A stretch of DNA of 64,000 bases. Origin: Dreissena polymorpha. Its lineage: Eukaryota; Mollusca; Bivalvia; Myida; Dreissenidae. Positions 63,457 to 64,000 of this stretch are shown here, one piece after another. Location of the stretch: assembly GCF_020536995.1 (NCBI RefSeq), contig NC_068356.1, positions 20,180,319-20,244,318 on the forward strand. Reading direction: 5' to 3'. The notes below the pieces were generated by a model that saw nothing but the letters and a program-made list of their open reading frames with translations, was not told the origin of the DNA and searched no databases. The position numbers and the translations under genes were made by a program. Within the stretch, counting starts at the first letter, position 1; every line of letters begins with the position of its first letter.

Positions 63457-64000
63457 CTGTGGACGCCAAATACGCACACAAACGCACACTTTAGATACAT
63501 GCAGTATCTTGGTTGTTTTATGTGGATGTGACGAAATATGTTACGTTTTCCGATCACAGACAAAAGGTTAAATTTTTGACTCGTAGAAACAAAGCCGCAG
63601 TCGAATATGTATCAGCACCATCGCGCATTAACGCGTGGATTTGCTTTAAACGTCAATGTCATTAAAAAATGTGAATGATTTTACTTTGATAGAAATTATT
63701 TTTCTTCCAGATTACATATAAAAATATTGGACGTTAAAAGATCTTGCGATTGGTTGTAAAACACTTCTATAACAACAACCAGACATTGTCTTGCCACCAT
63801 TAGGACATTGTTCCAAATATGAACGATAGGAACCAACTATTTCAACACAAAGTCATGACTGAACAAATTCGGCTGTCTGTCCCAAATGCTTCATGACAAA
63901 CATAGCTGAAATGAGTGTGAGCTCGATTAAGACGAAAAGTGTTCTGATATTTCCCGATTCTCACAATAGTGTCCTGATAGCTCTCAAACGTCTTCCGAGA

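Overview
This looks like a window from a mollusc nuclear genome, most likely a heterodont bivalve; Dreissena is my best guess from memory of its repeats, and I could not verify it. The reasons are: AT-rich sequence, two multi-exon animal genes broken by long repeat-filled introns, and repeat families I associate with bivalves. These repeats are fold-back elements built around ggcttaatgcatgtgcgt, and Helitron-like elements with internal ~145-170 bp tandem units and gctcacctgag / ggcccctcttg type ends. No bacterial or viral operon structure is present.

Layout. 1-17 kb is gene-poor: (TA)n tracts, a reverse-transcriptase relic (about 2 kb), two tRNA-like-bearing TIR elements (2.5 and 9.3 kb), tandem-unit elements (7.8-9.97 kb), and a three-layer nest at 10.0-14.7 kb. 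In that nest LINE B sits inside LINE A, which sits inside a small fold-back element. From 17.8 to 21.9 kb, minus strand, is a four-coding-exon Rho GDP-dissociation inhibitor gene (195 aa) with a TA-flanked DNA transposon filling most of its last intron. 22-30 kb holds no recognisable gene but has a candidate promoter, MITEs and a 0.75 kb CCA-rich strand-asymmetric tract.

From 30.05 to 58.60 kb, plus strand, is a complete mitochondrial NADPH:adrenodoxin oxidoreductase (FDXR) gene. Its 11 exons sum to 1,473 nt (490 aa plus stop), with all junction phases consistent. About 95% of its span is intron, mostly mobile elements. They include an 11.0 kb Gypsy-type LTR retrotransposon with near-identical 1,148 bp LTRs and a C2H2-finger third ORF, ending 27 bp before exon 6. 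They also include a run of Helitron-like elements in introns 6 to 9. After the gene, 58.8-64 kb contains a Helitron-like element nested in a TIR element, a fold-back MITE, a LINE relic, and two weak candidate exons.

The two host genes are unrelated in function: RhoGDI is cytosolic GTPase control, and FDXR is mitochondrial electron supply to ferredoxin, P450s and Fe-S assembly. They share one oddity, an AG|GCAAGT donor for one intron each. The observations most worth following are: the repeated start of mobile elements within about 50 bp downstream of FDXR donor sites; the eightfold tandem copy of the exon 3 donor; the 145-bp intronic arrays packed with nuclear-receptor half-sites; and the extra finger-bearing ORF of the Gypsy element.
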